DNA from: an uncultured Anaerolineaceae bacterium
Lineage (GTDB): Bacteria > Chloroflexota > Anaerolineae > Promineifilales > Promineifilaceae
NCBI GenBank assembly: GCA_937967805.1
Contig: CALBTC010000233.1
Span: 1-6,258 of the forward strand
Direction: 5' to 3'
DNA: 6,258 nucleotides
In this document: one piece after another, positions 1-5,548 of the stretch
How the letters are laid out: every line of letters begins with the position of its first letter
Numbering within the stretch: the stretch's first letter is position 1
The notes under the pieces: model-generated
Told to the model about the DNA's origin: nothing
Database searches by the model: none
What the model saw: only the letters and a program-made list of their open reading frames with translations
Position numbers and translations under genes: made by a program

Positions 1-1103
1 TTTTCTTCAATTTGCAGCTTAACTTTTTCCAGCTCTGCTTCCAGGTTCTCAGCTTTCTTTTCGGTAATTTCGGCCAGTTCTTGCCAGCGAATGAGGGATT
101 CTTCTTGTTCGGCCGTATGTACCAAACTGGCTTTGTGGGCCACCTCCAGACTATGGATGCGGTCGTGCAAGGTGTTGATCTCGCGCATGGCCGTTTCCAG
201 CTCACCATCGACGGCCGTTTTATCCGTTTGCAGTTGTGTGTGTGCGCTTTGCATCTGGGCATGTTGCTGGCGCAAATTGGCCAGCTCATCATTTTGCTCA
301 GTCATCAGATCACGGGCGATGCCCAACTCATTGGCCTGCCGCTCGACCTGGCTTTTGCGATGTCGCAGCGCTTCCTGGGCTTCATCTAGTTGGGTTTGTT
401 TGGTGGTTAGCTCCGTGCGCAGTTCGGTGAGCTCTTGCTTCAGGTTGGCAATGGTATTGGTCGATTCGCCCGCCAATTCTGAGAGGCGCCGCTGGAAATC
501 TTGTTCCAACTCAGCTCGGGCCGACAGGGCCACGGCTGCCTGGGCTTGTAAATGGTGCAGCGCTTCGATTTGTGCTTCATTCCGGTTGAGCAGTGAACCT
601 TCAGGGTAATCGCCGCCGTTTTCCTGGCGGGCAAATTCGGTCTCTTCGGGAAGACGGCCGTCTGCGGCCAGGGCAGCATAATCATTTTCATCCACGCTGC
701 TAATCCAGCCGTGGATATTGCCGCCGGGGATGATGGTCAGGGCCACAGTGAACACATCGCCCAGCACCTGTCCTTTCTTTTCCACCCGAATGTCGCGGCA
801 CACGGCCGATCCGGCCAGCAGCCCGGCCACAACCAGGCGCGGCGCAAAAACATTGCCCACCAGGGTTGCCCCTTCCTGAATAGAGACCGGCTGATCGGTT
901 TGAATATCTTCCACGTGGTAGCCGACAACCTCCAGCCAGGTTTGGCCGCGTCGCCAAAAACGGAGACGATCCAATAAACCATGGCCGTTTAGCTCCGGCG
1001 TGGCTTGCGTGTTTTCCAGCTCCGGCTCTTCAGTTTGTATGAGTTCGCCTTCCGGCGGTGTGGGTTCTTCCGTAACCGTCATAGTTGTAACCGTGCTTGC
1101 CAT
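1..1103 (-). CDS. Bactofilin-like (polymer-forming) domain protein with long coiled coil, C-terminus cut by window edge
   Basis: I translated the reverse strand directly: it is open from the ATG at 1103 to the left edge (367 residues, no stop). Residues 1-40 are acidic, rich in Pro and Glu, and look disordered. Residues 41-60 are basic and aromatic (RLRFWRRGQTW). Residues about 73-136 resemble the bactofilin/DUF583 fold: short beta-rungs with regularly spaced Gly and hydrophobic residues (EGATLVGNVFAPRLVVAG, then GDVFTVALTI, PGGNIHGWISS). Residues about 165-367 are a heptad-rich coiled coil (LKQELTELRTELTTKQTQLD and similar) that continues out of the window. Bactofilins polymerise into cytoskeletal filaments, often near the membrane; here the coiled coil may add a partner-binding or spacing arm (inference). 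The start is uncertain: no good Shine-Dalgarno precedes 1103, and an extended -10 box overlaps it, so Met8 (ATG at 1082) may be the true start. It is transcribed divergently from the gene at 1327. Confidence 0.8.
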   Translation of the reverse strand, partial: MASTVTTMTVTEEPTPPEGELIQTEEPELENTQATPELNGHGLLDRLRFWRRGQTWLEVVGYHVEDIQTDQPVSIQEGATLVGNVFAPRLVVAGLLAGSAVCRDIRVEKKGQVLGDVFTVALTIIPGGNIHGWISSVDENDYAALAADGRLPEETEFARQENGGDYPEGSLLNRNEAQIEALHHLQAQAAVALSARAELEQDFQRRLSELAGESTNTIANLKQELTELRTELTTKQTQLDEAQEALRHRKSQVERQANELGIARDLMTEQNDELANLRQQHAQMQSAHTQLQTDKTAVDGELETAMREINTLHDRIHSLEVAHKASLVHTAEQEESLIRWQELAEITEKKAENLEAELEKVKLQIEE

Positions 1104-1110
1104 TATAGCA
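1102..1110 (-). promoter_or_regulatory. Extended -10 promoter overlapping the annotated start of the bactofilin-like gene
   Basis: The reverse strand reads TGCTATAAT across 1110-1102: a perfect TATAAT with the TGn extension that can replace a -35 box. No good -35 is visible 16-18 bp upstream. Transcription would begin near 1095, downstream of the ATG at 1103, which would make the in-frame ATG at 1082 the first usable start with a leader of about 13 nt. Confidence 0.5.
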
Positions 1111-1221
1111 GGGGAACGCTGAAGATGATACTTAAATCAGGGGACTTTTTTGGGAAAACAGCACTAATCGCTGCCAAATTCAGCAAAATTTTAGGAAGAG
1201 AGATAACGGGCAAAAAAACTG

Positions 1222-1250
1222 TTGAGAAATTAGAACGCATGTGCTATCAT
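1222..1250 (+). promoter_or_regulatory. Sigma70-type extended -10 promoter for the small membrane protein gene
   Basis: TTGAGA at 1222-1227 and TATCAT at 1245-1250 are each one mismatch from consensus, with a 17 bp spacer. TGC directly before the -10 supplies an extended -10 element. Transcription should start near 1257, giving a leader of about 70 nt before the ATG at 1327. The leader contains a strong purine-rich GGGGAGGA at 1263-1270 and one ACGGCCGT palindrome at 1297-1304. Confidence 0.65.
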
Positions 1251-1326
1251 GTGAAGCCATTTGGGGAGGATTTATTGAAGGAAAGGCCAAGTGGTGACGG
1301 CCGTAATAAATTCAGGGAGAACACCT

Positions 1327-1548
1327 ATGAGTGGCAGTGAATTGATTGTGGCTTTCTTTGCGCTGGCTTTTTTGGCTTTTTGCTTGACGGCCGTTGCGCT
1401 TTACGCCATGAGCCGGGACAAAGACGAAGTCGCCGATAAAAGCGTTTCGGGCTTAAGCAACTTGCACTGGAGCAGCATCATACGTCCCAACTCCCCAGAC
1501 GCCGGCGATGATGCGCCAAGGGACCCACCTGACCCATCGCCGGACTAA
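1327..1548 (+). CDS. Small single-pass membrane protein, unknown function
   Basis: This encodes 73 residues. Residues about 5-28 (ELIVAFFALAFLAFCLTAVA and on) form one hydrophobic helix with a single Cys at 19. A charged stretch follows (SRDKDEVADKS), then a Pro/Asp-rich tail ending DPPDPSPD. I do not recognise the family. The topology is probably a membrane anchor with a short cytoplasmic tail, because Arg and Lys follow the helix. The start at 1327 is chosen because AGGGAG at 1314-1319 lies 7 nt upstream. An in-frame GTG at 1291 would add 12 residues but has a weaker ribosome site. The 3' end faces the convergent selenoprotein gene with only 17 bp between stop codons and no clear terminator hairpin there. 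The conventional composition and promoter make it a likely real gene, although it is short. Confidence 0.6.
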   Translation: MSGSELIVAFFALAFLAFCLTAVALYAMSRDKDEVADKSVSGLSNLHWSSIIRPNSPDAGDDAPRDPPDPSPD

Positions 1549-1565
1549 CGGTTTTAATTTTGTGC

Positions 1566-2027
1566 CTAAAGCGAATCAATCAGCGCCAGCATTTCCTCAT
1601 TTTCGGGAATGTCTCGCATGTTGTGGCCGTAGTGAACAAAGCGGGCGATGCCGGCTTTATCCACCAGCACCTGGGCCGGCATCCGGCCGAATTTAAAAAG
1701 CTTGATTTGCTGCCCATACAACTTTAATACGCTGTGTTCGGGATCGGGCAGGCCTATGAAGGGCAAATCATGCTCGGTAAAGTATTCAGTGAAATCTTCA
1801 GCATCTTCGGGACCTAAGACGAGAACGGCCGTATCCCGCGCTACAAATTCATCATGATCTTGACGCAACTGCGCCATGTGCTTTTCGCAAAATGGTCAGA
1901 AAAAGCCCCGGTTAAACACCAGCAGCACATGCTGCTGGCCCTTAAATTGGGACAGCGACACTTCATTTCCTTCATAATCCGCCAGCGTAAAATCCGGCGC
2001 CGGCGCGTTTAATTCAACCTGGGCCAT
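1566..2027 (-). CDS. Selenocysteine-containing peroxiredoxin-like / thiol-disulfide oxidoreductase (UGA at codon 44 read as Sec)
   Basis: From the ATG at 2027 the frame reads 43 residues, one UGA (1898-1896), then 109 more residues to a TAG. Both halves belong to one redoxin (AhpC/TSA, thioredoxin-fold) domain. The N-terminus has the typical APDFTLADYEGNEVSLSQF strand and loop, then HVLLVFNRGFF-U-PFCEKHMAQL. Homologues have a Cys at the UGA position (CPFC), so the protein carries U44-P-F-C47. The rest has the usual D-x-AVLVLG strand, a LPDPEHSVLKLYG segment and a VLVDKAGIARFVHYG strand. Such proteins reduce peroxides or exchange thiols and disulfides in the cytoplasm; Sec would make the nucleophile more reactive. 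AAGGAG at 2041-2036 lies 8 nt before the start. A SECIS-like hairpin follows the UGA (1876-1861). TGA is a normal stop elsewhere in the window (5437-5439), so a Trp code is unlikely. The alternatives are a nonsense mutation or a TGC-to-TGA sequencing error. selA, selB, selC and selD are not in this window. The gene lies 28 bp downstream of the gene ending at 2056. Confidence 0.82.
1861..1876 (-). promoter_or_regulatory. Putative bacterial SECIS element directing Sec insertion at the UGA
   Basis: On the reverse strand the arm TGGCGC (1876-1871) pairs with GCGTCA (1866-1861), giving 6 bp including one G-U, around the loop AGTT. The loop begins 26 nt after the UGA and has G in its second position. 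This agrees with the published general pattern for bacterial SECIS: a short stem, a small apical loop with G in the first two positions, and a loop roughly 16-37 nt downstream of UGA. It lies inside the coding sequence (codons for MAQLRQ), as bacterial SECIS elements do. SelB binding is inferred from geometry only. Confidence 0.65.
1919..1938 (-). other. Near-perfect 9 bp inverted repeat just upstream of the recoded UGA
   Basis: CCAGCAGCA and TGCTGCTGG flank a 2 nt centre, so an mRNA hairpin of 8 bp with a 4 nt loop can form. It lies in the coding region for GQQHVLLV and ends 20 nt before the UGA. It may simply reflect the CAG CAG and CTG CTG codons, or it may affect ribosome movement near the UGA. 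There is no U-tract, so it is not an intrinsic terminator. Confidence 0.4.
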
Positions 2028-2055
2028 GTTGTTTGCTCCTTATTTATTTTGTCGA

Positions 2056-2391
2056 TTATTCTTTGGGCCATTCGGCCCCGTCATAATAGCGCGTGCCGCG
2101 ATGTCCCTGGCGAGGAATAGGGATTTCCAGCCGTTCGCCGGGGCATTCCACCATGATGAGCGTGCGTGGCCGGCCGGATTTGGGATTGGTGGCGCCACCA
2201 ATCAGCTCCTTGATTTTGAGACGACCCACAAGCTGATCATGAAATATCGTATAAACGTAATCCCCCACGTTCAGTTTGGACGGTTTGCCCGCCATGTGGA
2301 ATTCAAACTCTTTGAGACGGCCGTCATACAAACTGTCTAATTCATCCTGGCCGCGCTTGGCCGGAATGGTTTTGGTAATGCCAAAGCTCAT
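2056..2391 (-). CDS. Conserved-looking small protein, possible PUA/ASCH-like beta-barrel, unknown function
   Basis: This encodes 111 residues. The start at 2391 is chosen because AAAGGAG sits 7 nt upstream; the frame is open further, to 2553, but that part overlaps the end of the J-domain gene and has no comparable ribosome site. I do not recognise the family firmly. The N-terminal 30 residues are mixed helix. A central stretch (KPSKLNVGDYVYTIFHDQLV, residues 36-55) followed by GRLKIKELIGG and, after a basic loop (TNPKSGRPR), TLIMVECPGERLEIPI looks like successive beta strands. The 'VGDYVY...G.LKI' pattern is reminiscent of PUA/ASCH-type RNA-binding folds, which is a weak analogy. The tail is rich in Gly, Arg and Tyr. 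One Cys (C83) is present. It is 28 bp upstream of the selenoprotein gene on the same strand and is probably co-transcribed with it. Confidence 0.7.
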   Translation of the reverse strand: MSFGITKTIPAKRGQDELDSLYDGRLKEFEFHMAGKPSKLNVGDYVYTIFHDQLVGRLKIKELIGGATNPKSGRPRTLIMVECPGERLEIPIPRQGHRGTRYYDGAEWPKE

Positions 2392-2413
2392 TGTTTCGCT
2401 CCTTTTAAAAAAT

Positions 2414-2440
2414 AACCCAGAGACGCAGAGGCGCAGAAAA
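2414..2440. repeat. CAGAG-type intergenic repeat remnant
   Basis: The gap 2392-2476 contains CCCAGAGACGCAGAGGCGCAG (2416-2436; repeated CAGAG/CGCAG units). Short imperfect reiterations of this type also occur at 3318-3384, in the other gap flanking the same J-domain gene. It is non-coding in either strand and adds little that looks like promoter sequence for the gene starting at 2391. Confidence 0.45.
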
Positions 2441-2476
2441 AAATCTGGAAGGCTTGCTCTTTGCCCTGGCCCAAAA

Positions 2477-3304
2477 TTAAACTTGTGGCAGGTTGCTTTC
2501 AAATTGGTTAAGTTGGGTCTGTAAATGACCAAGCTCTGCCCGCGTGTGTTCAATGATGTGTAGTAAATCTTGTTTAACCGCTTCCCACCAGCTTCGTCCC
2601 TCGGCTTCCAGCCGCTGCGCTTTGCGCCACAGCCTGGCCACGTTGTCCTGGCGCAGGGCGCGATACTGCTGCTGCACCTTGCGCTGACGCCGCTGAATCT
2701 TCAGCAGCTGTTCGCGCAGCTTGCGAATTTGCAGATTGTCGATGGTCTCAAGCTCGGCGACGGCCGTTGGGTCCAGCTCCCCCGCCAGATTGTGCAAAGC
2801 CGACACGTTTTGCTGCTCATAAGCGATATTGATCGAGGCCATGATGGCTGTCATGTAGGCACGCTCGGCGCTGCCGGCGGCCAGGTCCGGATGAAAACGG
2901 CGGGCCAGCTCGCGATAAAGCCGCTTGGCCGCTTCTTTTTCTTGCTTGGGTGTAGCCAGTTCGGGCAGGACAATTTCGTCAATTTCTCCCGTTTCCGTGT
3001 GTAAATTTTCAGCTTCATCGGCAAAGGGATCGGCCGTTTCTGGCTGCGGGCCAGTTTCAACTTCTTGCTGGTGCAGCTTGAGCTGGGTGAGGCAGCTTTC
3101 CCGCTTGGCGCGGAGGGCCAACGTTTCTTCGATCAAATCGCCCAGCTTGAGCCGGCACTGCATGCGAAAGGCATTGACGGCCGCTTGTTCCTGGGCTAAC
3201 TGGGCTTCGGTGTCCAGCAGCCGCTGCCGCGCTTCGTCGAGATCGGCCTCTGCCTGTTGGCGCTGCTGGTTGGGATTGGGAACGGCCGTAATCGCTTTAC
3301 TCAT
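2477..3304 (-). CDS. J-domain (DnaJ-like) protein flanked by coiled coils
   Basis: This encodes 275 residues from the ATG at 3304. Residues about 12-85 form a coiled coil rich in Gln and Glu (RQQAEADLDEARQRLLDTEA and on). Residues 86-118 are an acidic linker. Residues about 119-175 hold a J-domain core: helix II EKEAAKRLYRELARRFHPDLA with the diagnostic HPD at 138-140, then helix III (YMTAIMASINIAYEQQ). Residues about 190-272 are a second, basic coiled coil (IRKLREQLLKIQRRQRKVQQ). The HPD motif stimulates Hsp70 (DnaK) ATPase, so this is probably a specialised DnaK co-chaperone that picks its client or site by coiled-coil contacts (inference). It lacks the Gly/Phe region and zinc fingers of classical DnaJ. 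Start choice is uncertain: no good Shine-Dalgarno is seen, and in-frame GTG codons at 3322 and 3310 would add up to 6 residues, but that stretch lies in the CAGAG repeat, so ATG 3304 is preferred. A promoter is seen at 3406-3434. Confidence 0.85.
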   Translation of the reverse strand: MSKAITAVPNPNQQRQQAEADLDEARQRLLDTEAQLAQEQAAVNAFRMQCRLKLGDLIEETLALRAKRESCLTQLKLHQQEVETGPQPETADPFADEAENLHTETGEIDEIVLPELATPKQEKEAAKRLYRELARRFHPDLAAGSAERAYMTAIMASINIAYEQQNVSALHNLAGELDPTAVAELETIDNLQIRKLREQLLKIQRRQRKVQQQYRALRQDNVARLWRKAQRLEAEGRSWWEAVKQDLLHIIEHTRAELGHLQTQLNQFESNLPQV

Positions 3305-3317
3305 AATCACAAAGAAA

Positions 3318-3384
3318 GCCACAGAGCAAAAGAGGAGAAAGAGAAACAGGATTTTTTCTCAAGAATCTCTGTGAACTCTGTGGC
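3318..3384. repeat. Inverted pair of CACAGAG repeats in the divergent intergenic region
   Basis: GCCACAGAG (3318-3326) and CTCTGTGGC (3376-3384) are a perfect 9 bp inverted repeat. An extra CTCTGTG (3367-3373) sits just inside the right arm. The spacer is AG-rich on the left and includes a T run (3352-3358). The two arms lie in the predicted 5' leader of the J-domain gene and could fold into a long-looped hairpin. More likely they are remnants of a dispersed CAGAG-type intergenic repeat also seen at 2414-2440. Confidence 0.5.
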
Positions 3385-3405
3385 AACTATTCATATTCGA
3401 GCTCA

Positions 3406-3434
3406 AGTATATGCCAGTTAGGCTATGGCTTCAA
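3406..3434 (-). promoter_or_regulatory. Sigma70-type promoter for the J-domain gene
   Basis: On the reverse strand, TTGAAG (3434-3429) and TATACT (3411-3406) are separated by exactly 17 bp. Transcription would begin near 3399, giving a leader of about 95 nt that includes the inverted CACAGAG repeats before the ATG at 3304. It points away from the cyclase gene at 3571. Confidence 0.5.
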
Positions 3435-3555
3435 TCTGCCTGAACCCTTATGATTTTATTAAGACGAGACAAAAACGGTAAATTTTCTCCTGTACGGCTC
3501 ATCTATTGCCAAGGTTTTAATTGAACTCTTCACGCAGCAGCAGCGCAAAAAACGA

Positions 3556-3561
3556 TATACT
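3556..3561 (+). promoter_or_regulatory. -10 box placing the cyclase mRNA start at or beside its ATG (leaderless)
   Basis: TATACT at 3556-3561 lies 9 bp before the ATG at 3571, so transcription would begin about 0-3 nt before the start codon. No Shine-Dalgarno is present between box and ATG, which fits a leaderless transcript. No convincing -35 is visible at 16-18 bp, so the call rests on the -10 and the geometry. Confidence 0.4.
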
Positions 3562-3570
3562 AAAACTGTT

Positions 3571-5439
3571 ATGGAACAAAACTACCCGAAAGACGGCCGT
3601 CTCTACTTCCGCTGGGGATGGCAGCTCAAATCTGAAGCAGACGCATTTTGGCCCTTTTTTGCCGATACCAATCGCCTGAACCGCGACACGGGTATTTTTC
3701 CGGTACAAGAATTGCCTCTACGCGATGGTGAAATGGGCAACGGCCGTCGCCGCCTGAAGTTCCGTTTACCCTTGCCCGTCTCCTGGTTAGAAGAGCCGTT
3801 TGAGTGGGTGGCTCCTTACCGGTACGGTGTGCTGCGACATTATGAAAACGGCCCGCTGCGCTCTATGCGCGTGCTGGCCCAAATGACGCCGAAACCCGAG
3901 GGCGGCACCACGCTTGTTTACGAAACCTGGGTTGAGCCACGCAACATTATTGGCCGTCTGGCCGCTCCAATTGTTTTAGGAATAATCGCTCCACGCCGCT
4001 TTAACAAAGCGGTGCAGATGTATGACAAAGTGGCGGCTATCGCTGCGCCACCTGACCTGCTGCAACGGCCGCATCGCCTGGTGCCGGGCGCTGAAGGGCG
4101 TATGGACGCCATGGCCGATCAGCTTTTGGCACAGGGGTCTTCAGAAACGTTAGTGGCGCGGCTGCTGCAAGAGATTAAACAGGCGGATGATTTGGTGCTG
4201 GCCCATTTACGGCCGTATGCCCTGGCGGACCGTTGGGGCGCGCCACGGCGTGAAGTTTTGGAACTGGCGCTTTCGGCCACCCGCGTGGGGCTGCTCGATT
4301 TTCAGTGGGAGGTGCTGTGTCCCTTGTGCCGCGGCGCTTCTGACCGGGTGCACAACCATTTGTCTGAGATGGTGACAAACGTCCACTGCCCCACCTGCAA
4401 CATCGATTTTCAAGCCGACACCGAACACGCCATCGAGCTGACCTTTGCCCCCAATCCCTCCATTCGTCCGGTGGAGCGTACCGAATTTTGTGTAGCCGGC
4501 CCGCAGCAAACACCGCATATAGCGGTGCAGCTCTTGCTGCCACCGGGGGAAAAACGAACGGTTACGCCACGCTTAAAATTCGGCCGTTATCGGGCGCGAA
4601 CGGCTCTGCTCGCTGGTAACCAGCAATTTCTTGTGGCGGAGCAAGGCGCTTCCCAAGCTGAAATTGGCATGGATTTGCAAGGTTGGCAAGCCGCAGATGA
4701 AACGTTGGCAGCAGGCGCCGCAATCGAGCTGCACAACCAAACCGATGAGGAACAGCTTTTCATTTTGGAGGAACTGGCCTGGAGCGATCAGGCAATTACG
4801 GCCGCAGAGGTGATCTCCCTGCAGCGCTTCCGCGATTTGTTCACGCGGGAGACGCTCCAGCCGGGTGAGCAGTTTGCCGTGGGCAGCCTGACGGTTTTGT
4901 TCACCGATTTGCGTGACTCCACCCGCCTGTACCGGGAGATTGGTGACGCGCCTGCCTTTGGCCTGGTGCGCAACCATTTTGACGTGCTGCACGAAGCCAT
5001 CGACGCTGAAGAAGGGGCTATCGTCAAAACGATTGGCGACGCCGTGATGGCCGTTTTCCGGCGGCCGGTGTCGGCGATGCGGGCAATGGCCCGGTCGCAG
5101 CAAATTTTAGCCAATCCGCCAAATGGGGAACGGCCGTTGCAGCTCAAAGCTGCCATTCACGCCGGTCACTCCATTGCCGTTACCCTCAACGAACGGCTGG
5201 ACTATTTTGGCACCAACATTAACATTGCTGCCCGCCTGGAAAAGTTTTCCCAGGGGGATGACATGATCATCTCCGATTTTGTCTACCGCGACCCCGAAGT
5301 GCAGGAATTCCTCAACGATGCGGCGTCGCCGATGCAGGCCGTCTCCTTTGAAACCCAATTGAAGGGGTTCGACGAAGAGTGCTTCAGCCTGTGGCGCATT
5401 TATCCCGCAGAGCAGCTTCCAGTTGAAACTGGCGACTGA
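3571..5439 (+). CDS. Class III adenylate cyclase with START-like N-terminal domain and zinc ribbon
   Basis: This encodes 622 residues. Residues about 12-157 resemble an SRPBCC/START-type ligand-binding fold (FRWGWQLKSEADAFWPFFAD, then FEWVAPYRYGVLRHY and TTLVYETWVEP). Residues about 170-245 are helical. C250, C253, C273 and C276 (CPLC and CPTC) make a probable zinc ribbon. Residues about 285-420 look like beta-rich linker domains. Residues about 437-575 are a class III nucleotidyl cyclase domain: metal-binding D446 (LFTDLRDST) and D490 (KTIGDAVMAVF), base-selecting K486 and D544 (DYFG), and transition-state N551 and R555 (NINIAARLE). All the key residues expected for an active ATP-specific enzyme are present, so it should make cAMP as a homodimer in the cytoplasm. 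No membrane segment is evident. The N-terminal ligand and the role of the zinc ribbon are unknown. The ATG has no Shine-Dalgarno and follows a -10 box closely, suggesting leaderless translation. Confidence 0.9.
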   Translation: MEQNYPKDGRLYFRWGWQLKSEADAFWPFFADTNRLNRDTGIFPVQELPLRDGEMGNGRRRLKFRLPLPVSWLEEPFEWVAPYRYGVLRHYENGPLRSMRVLAQMTPKPEGGTTLVYETWVEPRNIIGRLAAPIVLGIIAPRRFNKAVQMYDKVAAIAAPPDLLQRPHRLVPGAEGRMDAMADQLLAQGSSETLVARLLQEIKQADDLVLAHLRPYALADRWGAPRREVLELALSATRVGLLDFQWEVLCPLCRGASDRVHNHLSEMVTNVHCPTCNIDFQADTEHAIELTFAPNPSIRPVERTEFCVAGPQQTPHIAVQLLLPPGEKRTVTPRLKFGRYRARTALLAGNQQFLVAEQGASQAEIGMDLQGWQAADETLAAGAAIELHNQTDEEQLFILEELAWSDQAITAAEVISLQRFRDLFTRETLQPGEQFAVGSLTVLFTDLRDSTRLYREIGDAPAFGLVRNHFDVLHEAIDAEEGAIVKTIGDAVMAVFRRPVSAMRAMARSQQILANPPNGERPLQLKAAIHAGHSIAVTLNERLDYFGTNINIAARLEKFSQGDDMIISDFVYRDPEVQEFLNDAASPMQAVSFETQLKGFDEECFSLWRIYPAEQLPVETGD

Positions 5440-5490
5440 GTGCCTCGTTCAATTAAATCCCAAAACAAAACTGACCAAAAGTAAATCGTA

Positions 5491-5519
5491 TTGCTAAGAA
5501 TGGGGAATCGTTTTATGCT
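5491..5519 (+). promoter_or_regulatory. Possible sigma70-type promoter for the DinB-fold gene
   Basis: TTGCTA (5491-5496) and TATGCT (5514-5519) are separated by 17 bp; each matches consensus at four of six positions. A transcript from near 5526 would carry AGGAG at 5537-5541, 7 nt before the ATG at 5549. The 109 bp gap after the cyclase gene holds no clear terminator, so read-through from the cyclase is also possible. Confidence 0.35.
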
Positions 5520-5548
5520 TATACCTGTCACGTTTCAGGAGAAATATC

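Noticed and set aside
12..609. Forward-strand open frames at 12-389 and 91-609
   Set aside because: The reverse strand here encodes a continuous coiled coil with a clear heptad pattern; the forward frames are Cys/Ser- or Gln/Leu-rich shadows with no start signals.
1566..1877. A 103-residue ORF beginning at the internal Met at 1877
   Set aside because: It is the part of the redoxin after the UGA. It has no proper Shine-Dalgarno and lacks the first strand and the active-site residue 44, while the upstream half in the same frame is clearly the same domain.
1874..1895. A different stem directly after the UGA (CCAT...ATGG with TGC/GCA and loop GAAAA) as the SECIS
   Set aside because: Its loop begins only about 9 nt after the UGA, too close for the usual bacterial SECIS spacing, and the stem is interrupted. 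The 1876-1861 hairpin fits better.
1896..1898. UGA read as Trp (alternative genetic code)
   Set aside because: TGA ends the cyclase gene at 5437-5439, the expected residue at this position is Cys, and no other in-frame TGA is needed elsewhere in the window.
2056..2553. A longer 165-residue version of the gene at 2056-2391
   Set aside because: The extra N-terminus overlaps the end of the J-domain gene and the CAGAG repeat, while a strong Shine-Dalgarno sits just before 2391.
4573..5103. Long reverse-strand open frames inside the cyclase gene
   Set aside because: They lie opposite a gene with intact catalytic motifs, have no ribosome site or recognisable domain, and are shadows of its codon use.
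5419..5432. CCAGT-TGAA-ACTGG hairpin at the end of the cyclase gene as a terminator
   Set aside because: It is inside the coding sequence, the stem is only 5 bp, and no T-tract follows.
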